The position numbers and the translations under genes were made by a program. 9,010 bases of DNA from a bacterium (GTDB lineage: Bacteria; Patescibacteriota; Dojkabacteria; JAKAPS01; JAJZLI01): positions 1-9,010 of the forward strand of contig JAJZLI010000040.1 of the NCBI GenBank assembly GCA_021803645.1, given 5' to 3'. Under the pieces are notes generated by a model. It was not told the origin of the DNA, searched no databases, and worked only from the letters and a program-made list of their open reading frames with translations. Below, piece by piece: positions 5,145 through 9,010 of the stretch. Each line of letters begins with the position of its first letter. Position 1 is the first letter of the stretch.

Positions 5145-6287
5145 ATGGAATATAACACAAAATACAATAGAGTACTTGTATTTCTATTCATAATTTCATG
5201 TGTGTTTTTAGGATTTATAATTTTTCTAACATACATATATAAGGCCAATATATATACAGTAGTATATGGTAGTTATTCACCCGCAGTAACAGGGTGGATT
5301 AAATCGACATCTCTTCCTCAAAATATATCAGATTCAACATCAATTACATACAATGGATATATTTATGAAATTGGTGGAATGGGAGGAAATGTAAACTCCG
5401 CAGAAATTCAACTACCATATGAAATTGCAGGCAGTGGAGGTGTAAGCGGAAATCAATTATCAACAGTATATTATGCACCAATTAACAGTAACGGAACCAT
5501 CGGTTCTTGGAATACAACGACAGTTTTACCTGTCTTATATGGATCAGTAACTGAATATGATGGATACATTTATGAAATTGGAGCAAATAATGCTACCAGT
5601 GACACTGAATATGTATATTATGCAAAGATTAATAATAATGGAACCATTACATCTTGGAATACAACATCATCTTTACCTCAGTTCCTAGGGGATACTGCAA
5701 TTGCATATGCAGGGTATCTCTACGAGATTGGTGGGAAGACAACAAATATAAGTAGCTGTACATCATCGTCACCATATTCCAAACCAACGAGCTGTCCTAT
5801 CCCAACTGTATATTACTCAAAAATAAATACAAATGGGACTATTGGCGCTTGGAACACAACCTCTTCCCTACCACAAGGAATTCAAGGAGTTGATTCTGTA
5901 GCATATAATGGATATATATATGCAGTTGGAGGAGAGGGCTTAACTACTCCATTATCAACTGTTTATTATGCTAAAGTTGAAAGTAATGGCACATTAGGAT
6001 CATGGAATACAACTACATCACTTCCTCAAAGTGTTAGCGGGCAATCAACAATAATATACAATGGATATATTTATGAAATTGGTGGAGGAAGCAAAAACTC
6101 TTCATTGGTATATTATGCACAGATTAATAGTAATGGAACAATTGGTGCTTGGACAGCTACATTACCACTTCCACAAAATATAATTGATTCAACATCTGCT
6201 CTATATAATGGATATGTATACACACTAGGAGGATATAACAATTCAAAAATGCTATATTTATCTACAGTTTATTATTCTAAGTTATAA
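5145..6287 (+). CDS. Membrane-anchored six-bladed kelch-repeat beta-propeller protein
   Basis: The 380-residue product has a short cytoplasmic N-terminus, one hydrophobic helix (about residues 10-32), and an outside domain of six kelch-like repeats. Each repeat reads roughly SNGTIG-x-W-NTTSSLPQ, then YNGYIYEIGG, with the conserved Trp at 51, 122, 171, 236, 287 and 336; the core period is 49-51 residues. Repeats one and three carry loop insertions (about 80-100 and 198-219), the latter with the only two extracytoplasmic cysteines (205, 217), which could form a disulfide. The C-terminal strand STVYYSKL would close the ring with the first repeat. Kelch propellers bind proteins or sugars; no catalytic residues are evident, so an adhesin or surface-binding role is inferred. 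The helix has a Cys (19) but not a convincing lipobox, so it is likely an uncleaved anchor. The gene is convergent with the next gene, with a gap of three bases. Confidence 0.85.
   Translation: MEYNTKYNRVLVFLFIISCVFLGFIIFLTYIYKANIYTVVYGSYSPAVTGWIKSTSLPQNISDSTSITYNGYIYEIGGMGGNVNSAEIQLPYEIAGSGGVSGNQLSTVYYAPINSNGTIGSWNTTTVLPVLYGSVTEYDGYIYEIGANNATSDTEYVYYAKINNNGTITSWNTTSSLPQFLGDTAIAYAGYLYEIGGKTTNISSCTSSSPYSKPTSCPIPTVYYSKINTNGTIGAWNTTSSLPQGIQGVDSVAYNGYIYAVGGEGLTTPLSTVYYAKVESNGTLGSWNTTTSLPQSVSGQSTIIYNGYIYEIGGGSKNSSLVYYAQINSNGTIGAWTATLPLPQNIIDSTSALYNGYVYTLGGYNNSKMLYLSTVYYSKL
5348..5378 (+). repeat. 31-bp exact direct repeat inside the kelch gene, copy 1
   Basis: This 31-base segment, starting ATACAATGGATATATTTATG, recurs without change at 6056-6086. 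It encodes the conserved YNGYIYEIGG strand of kelch repeats one and five. Other repeats encode nearly the same peptide with different bases, so this pair looks recently copied or converted. Confidence 0.85.
6056..6086 (+). repeat. 31-bp exact direct repeat inside the kelch gene, copy 2
   Basis: Identical to 5348-5378, 708 bases apart and in the same reading frame (708 is divisible by three). Recombination between the copies would delete four propeller blades in frame. Confidence 0.85.
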
Positions 6288-6290
6288 ACC

Positions 6291-8273
6291 CTACTTAATT
6301 AACCTTATAGTAAAGAAATACTCGTTTCCTATTTTTACATACATAAAATATTTCGATATTGGGGCTAACTGAACATTAAGTTTTAATGAAAGAATATTAG
6401 ATGATTTTCCTCCCTGATCAAAAATAAAAAAGTTACGACAATTTTCCAGAATCGCATCTTGATAAGACAAATCCACTTGAGAAATGTATTGGTTTGATAG
6501 TACTAAATTTACACCATACTTCCTACTCTCTGACAAGAGGAAAAGAAAACTATCATTTACAAAATTTTGAAACTCATCAATATATATGCTAAACCTAAAA
6601 TTTTCCTTACTTGAAAGGATAAATTGTTGTAGATATGATAGAATAAATGCACCAATAAACTTAGAATTATCATTTCCAATAATACTTTTATTAACATCTA
6701 TAAAAATAGATTTCCCATTTTTAAATAATTTCGAAAAATCTAATTGGGGACTTGCCGATGAAAGAAAATCTTTTAAAAATGAATCCCCTTTTATCCTTCC
6801 AATTTTATTTAATATAGGAGATATCCTATCTAATTGAGACATACTTCCCCATTTATCAAAGATATTTTCAAAATAAATAATGGTATCCTTATCAGAAATA
6901 TTAGAAAGTATTGTTTTTCTAAATTTGAAGTTTGTAAGGAAACTCTCAATATCATATATAGACAAAGGAATGTCTGATAGGATTAAAGCACGAAGACTTC
7001 TTCTGAATATATCTTCAGTCTGTGGACCCCAGAAATCAGAGTATAAATTTTTAAATAAACTTACAATAGAATCCGTTAATAAGCTAGTATCAAAATTTTC
7101 TTTATTAAGTAGAGGATTAAAATGAAAATCTAGCTTACTAAAATCAATATGAATTACTTTCTCCCCTATATTGCCATTACCTTCCAAAATCTCTGACGAG
7201 AGTCCATGGGGATCAATTAGAATAACCCGCTTATTATTTTCAATAGATTGAGATATAAGAGATTTCATTAAAGAACTCTTCCCCACTCCTGTTTTACCAG
7301 AAATATAACTATGATTATCAACTAAATCATTTCCTATATATATAGTTTTAGAAAAATTCTTACCTAATTTAAAAATATCTTTTTTAAAAAATTTAGAAGG
7401 AGCAATAATTTCATCAGATTCAGAAATTACATCATTATTATTATTTCCTTTATAAAACGAAATAGAATCTGACAAAACAGATTTATATTCCATTGGGGAA
7501 TTTCCTTCTTTCAGTATTTTATAAAGATTAATAACATCACTCTTTTTATTTCCAGAAATTTTAATTACAGAAAATAAAAATTCTTCATAGGCAAAAGGGT
7601 TAAAAACAATAACAGAAATTTTTACAAATCTCATTTTGTCAATAAGGTTATTACACTTAATCCATGAAGACAATTTGGGACTTACAAATAGATATTTAAA
7701 ATATTTGTATTTTCGACTTTTAGATACTTTCTTTATATAAACCCCAGGAAGATTTCCAATAAGGTCATTTTTTATAGAGTTAAAATAGAATGAGTCTCCA
7801 TAAAGTTGATGATATATTTTTTTATCTTTAATTAAAGAAAACGTTATTGGAGAGTATTTCCATAAATCAGAAAATAATAGTTTGTAATCTCTACTACTTT
7901 TATGAGATCCAATATATAAATAAAAAGGATTTATAACAAAAAGAGACCTGTATACATAAAACAAAAAAATAATTAAAGAGACAAAGGATATTGTATAACA
8001 CAGAACATATAAATGAACATCAGAGTATCCTATAAAAAATAGTATGGGAATGGAGGGAAACCCATAAAGTAGAAAAATAGAACGTACATATTTTCCCAAA
8101 AGAATAAAAATACGTGAAACAATTCCTCCTGAAATATTAGAAATTTTAGATAGAATTAACAGAACAATAAGAGCATATATAAAAGAAGTTTGAATATTAA
8201 AAAATAATATAAAATATATGAGTGTCACTAGAAAAGTATCATATAGGAAAACATATAATCTACTTTTTGGCAT
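6291..8273 (-). CDS. Membrane-anchored type IV secretion / HerA-VirD4-like DNA-translocating ATPase
   Basis: From the ATG at 8273 the product has 660 residues. About the first 115 hold around four hydrophobic helices; a poorly conserved region follows to about 310; then a P-loop ATPase of the kind annotated as 'type IV secretion system DNA-binding domain' in many bacteria and archaea. The motifs are Walker A GKTGVGKSS (326-334), VILIDPHG (350-357), WGPQTEDIF (415-423), a helical insert, ISPILNKIGRI (484-494), Walker B FSIYIDEFQNF (561-571, Asp566-Glu567), and NLVLSNQYISQ (589-599). Such proteins form hexameric rings that move DNA through the membrane, as coupling proteins in conjugation or in uptake. 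No relaxase or channel gene is visible nearby, so donor or recipient function is open. The start is uncertain: a TTG at 8318 would add 15 hydrophobic residues, but ATG followed by Pro-Lys-Ser-Arg before the first helix looks more natural. No Shine-Dalgarno sequence is seen before either. Confidence 0.85.
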   Translation of the reverse strand: MPKSRLYVFLYDTFLVTLIYFILFFNIQTSFIYALIVLLILSKISNISGGIVSRIFILLGKYVRSIFLLYGFPSIPILFFIGYSDVHLYVLCYTISFVSLIIFLFYVYRSLFVINPFYLYIGSHKSSRDYKLLFSDLWKYSPITFSLIKDKKIYHQLYGDSFYFNSIKNDLIGNLPGVYIKKVSKSRKYKYFKYLFVSPKLSSWIKCNNLIDKMRFVKISVIVFNPFAYEEFLFSVIKISGNKKSDVINLYKILKEGNSPMEYKSVLSDSISFYKGNNNNDVISESDEIIAPSKFFKKDIFKLGKNFSKTIYIGNDLVDNHSYISGKTGVGKSSLMKSLISQSIENNKRVILIDPHGLSSEILEGNGNIGEKVIHIDFSKLDFHFNPLLNKENFDTSLLTDSIVSLFKNLYSDFWGPQTEDIFRRSLRALILSDIPLSIYDIESFLTNFKFRKTILSNISDKDTIIYFENIFDKWGSMSQLDRISPILNKIGRIKGDSFLKDFLSSASPQLDFSKLFKNGKSIFIDVNKSIIGNDNSKFIGAFILSYLQQFILSSKENFRFSIYIDEFQNFVNDSFLFLLSESRKYGVNLVLSNQYISQVDLSYQDAILENCRNFFIFDQGGKSSNILSLKLNVQLAPISKYFMYVKIGNEYFFTIRLIK

Positions 8274-8327
8274 AAATAATTGTATCAAACATACTATAAA
8301 ATAATCTAGCAAATACAATAATTAACT

Positions 8328-8335
8328 AGTATAAT
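8328..8335. promoter_or_regulatory. Overlapping back-to-back -10 boxes for the ATPase and glycosyltransferase genes
   Basis: AGTATAAT (8328-8335) contains a perfect plus-strand -10 box TATAAT (8330-8335) and, on the minus strand, TATACT (8333-8328). The two overlap by four bases in the gap between two divergent genes. Expected starts are near 8342 for the glycosyltransferase (leader about 36 bases) and near 8321 for the ATPase (leader about 48 bases to the ATG at 8273). No convincing -35 box accompanies either. Neither gene has a Shine-Dalgarno sequence. Confidence 0.45.
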
Positions 8336-8377
8336 CGTCTAATTAAATAAAGGTATATAAAAATTTATTTCAAAATT

Positions 8378-9010
8378 ATGAAAAGTGAATTAGACATTTC
8401 AATAATAATACCTTGTCTAAATGAAGAACCAACAATTGAAAAATGTGTTAAGAAAGCGTTAAGGGCAATAAAGAAAGCCAATATTCAAGGAGAAGTACTT
8501 GTATCGGATAACATGTCCACAGATAACTCAGCACAAATTGCTAAAAAAGCTGGTGCAAGAGTAGTATACGAAAGAAAAAAGGGATATGGAAATAATCTGA
8601 AAAATGCATTCAAAGAGGCAAAAGGAAAATATATTATTATGGGAGATGCTGATAATACTTATGACTTTGATGAAACAGTTAATATATATAAAAAATTAAA
8701 ACAAGGTTATGACTTTGTAATGGGAGATAGATATAAAAAGGGAAGAATTTTAGATGGAGCAACTCCATTTTCACATAAAATAGGAGTCCCGATTTTGACA
8801 TGGATATTAAATAAATTTTATGGGATAAACATATCTGACTCTCAATGTGGAATGAGAGGAATTACAAAAGAAGCATATCTAAAACTAAATATGCAATCAT
8901 CGGGAATGGAATTTGCGTCAGAAATGCTAGTAAAGGCAGCCAAAATGAAATTAAAAATTGCAGAAGTACCCCTTACACTATCTCCAAGGGAAGGGACACC
9001 AGCAAAATTA
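8378..9010 (+). CDS. Family 2 glycosyltransferase, polyprenyl-phosphate sugar synthase type (runs off the window)
   Basis: The visible 211 residues form a GT-A fold transferase that moves a sugar from a nucleotide sugar, in this subgroup commonly to polyprenyl phosphate on the cytoplasmic face of the membrane. Seen in order: ISIIIPCLNEE (7-17), the nucleotide-binding start; VSDNMSTDNS (42-51); the metal-binding stretch GDADNTYDF (89-97, DxD-like Asp90/Asp92); GDRYKKGRI (116-124); ISDSQCGMRGI (152-162); and MEFASEMLVKAAKMKLKIAEVPLTL (177-201), typical of the dolichyl-phosphate-glucose/GtrB-like group. Similar proteins often carry C-terminal membrane helices, which would lie beyond the right edge. 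ATG at 8378 is the first in-frame start and sits correctly before the first strand. No Shine-Dalgarno sequence; the nearest -10 is TATAAT at 8330-8335. It would supply lipid-linked sugars for glycans or protein glycosylation. Confidence 0.9.
   Translation, partial: MKSELDISIIIPCLNEEPTIEKCVKKALRAIKKANIQGEVLVSDNMSTDNSAQIAKKAGARVVYERKKGYGNNLKNAFKEAKGKYIIMGDADNTYDFDETVNIYKKLKQGYDFVMGDRYKKGRILDGATPFSHKIGVPILTWILNKFYGINISDSQCGMRGITKEAYLKLNMQSSGMEFASEMLVKAAKMKLKIAEVPLTLSPREGTPAKL

Noticed and set aside
5066..5155. 29-codon plus-strand frame (MHMRQWIKIKHKEL...) overlapping the kelch start, with TATACT ten bases before it
   Set aside because: Very short, no -35 box, ordinary AT-rich composition, and it overlaps the better supported kelch start by 11 bases. 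A regulatory upstream peptide is possible but unsupported.
5105..6287. CRISPR array or transposon ends suggested by repeated sequence
   Set aside because: The repeats are in-frame kelch blades of unequal sequence inside one gene, not regular repeats with unrelated spacers, and no flanking inverted repeats or transposase are present.
8274..8318. TTG start for the ATPase at 8318
   Set aside because: It would place translation start about three bases from the predicted transcription start, and leaderless starts normally need ATG. The ATG at 8273 followed by basic residues before the first helix fits better, though the longer form is not excluded.

Overview
The window is clearly AT-rich and gene-dense. 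It reads as a piece of bacterial chromosome, most likely from a streamlined ultra-small bacterium of the Candidate Phyla Radiation (Patescibacteria, Microgenomates-like). This placement is an inference from several features: short intergenic gaps; almost no Shine-Dalgarno sequences; a membrane-anchored kelch protein built from 'SNGTIGSW...GYIYEIGG' repeats; a VirD4/HerA-like ATPase standing alone; and very divergent versions of core proteins such as MurJ. All seven complete genes end in TAA or TAG, and no in-frame TGA occurs in any gene, so the UGA-to-glycine code of SR1/Gracilibacteria is not in use. No rRNA, tRNA, insertion sequence or CRISPR array was seen.

Left part, all on the minus strand (1-5001). 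Reading in the direction of transcription, a promoter near 5016-5043 drives a 33-residue very basic microprotein (5001-4900). One base after its stop comes a 78-residue single-pass membrane protein (4898-4662). An AT-rich hairpin and an extended -10 promoter follow, then a 14-helix MurJ/MviN-type flippase (4596-2788). Next is a strong promoter (TTGACA-N16-GATAAT) with a 12-bp palindrome at the expected transcription start, feeding groES (2687-2382) and groEL (2352-700). The groESL unit ends in two hairpins, the second a good Rho-independent terminator. Directly after it a separate extended -10 promoter starts a UvrD/Rep-type helicase gene that runs off the left edge.

Right part (5002-9010). 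A divergent region separates the microprotein gene from a plus-strand gene for a membrane-anchored six-bladed kelch propeller (5145-6287). Three bases after its stop lies the end of a minus-strand gene for a membrane-anchored type IV secretion/HerA-like DNA-pumping ATPase (6291-8273, possibly to 8318). A short divergent region with overlapping back-to-back -10 boxes separates this from a plus-strand family 2 glycosyltransferase (8378 onward) that runs off the right edge.

Functionally the window mixes protein folding (GroES/GroEL), DNA repair (helicase), envelope biogenesis (flippase, polyprenyl-phosphate-type glycosyltransferase) and surface or DNA-transfer functions (kelch protein, coupling-type ATPase). 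The points most worth a second look are the unannotated basic microprotein and its coupled membrane partner, the MurJ homologue lacking most cavity charges, the CIRCE-like but spacer-less palindrome at groES, the repeated hairpin-plus-extended -10 junctions, and the very short 5' leaders.
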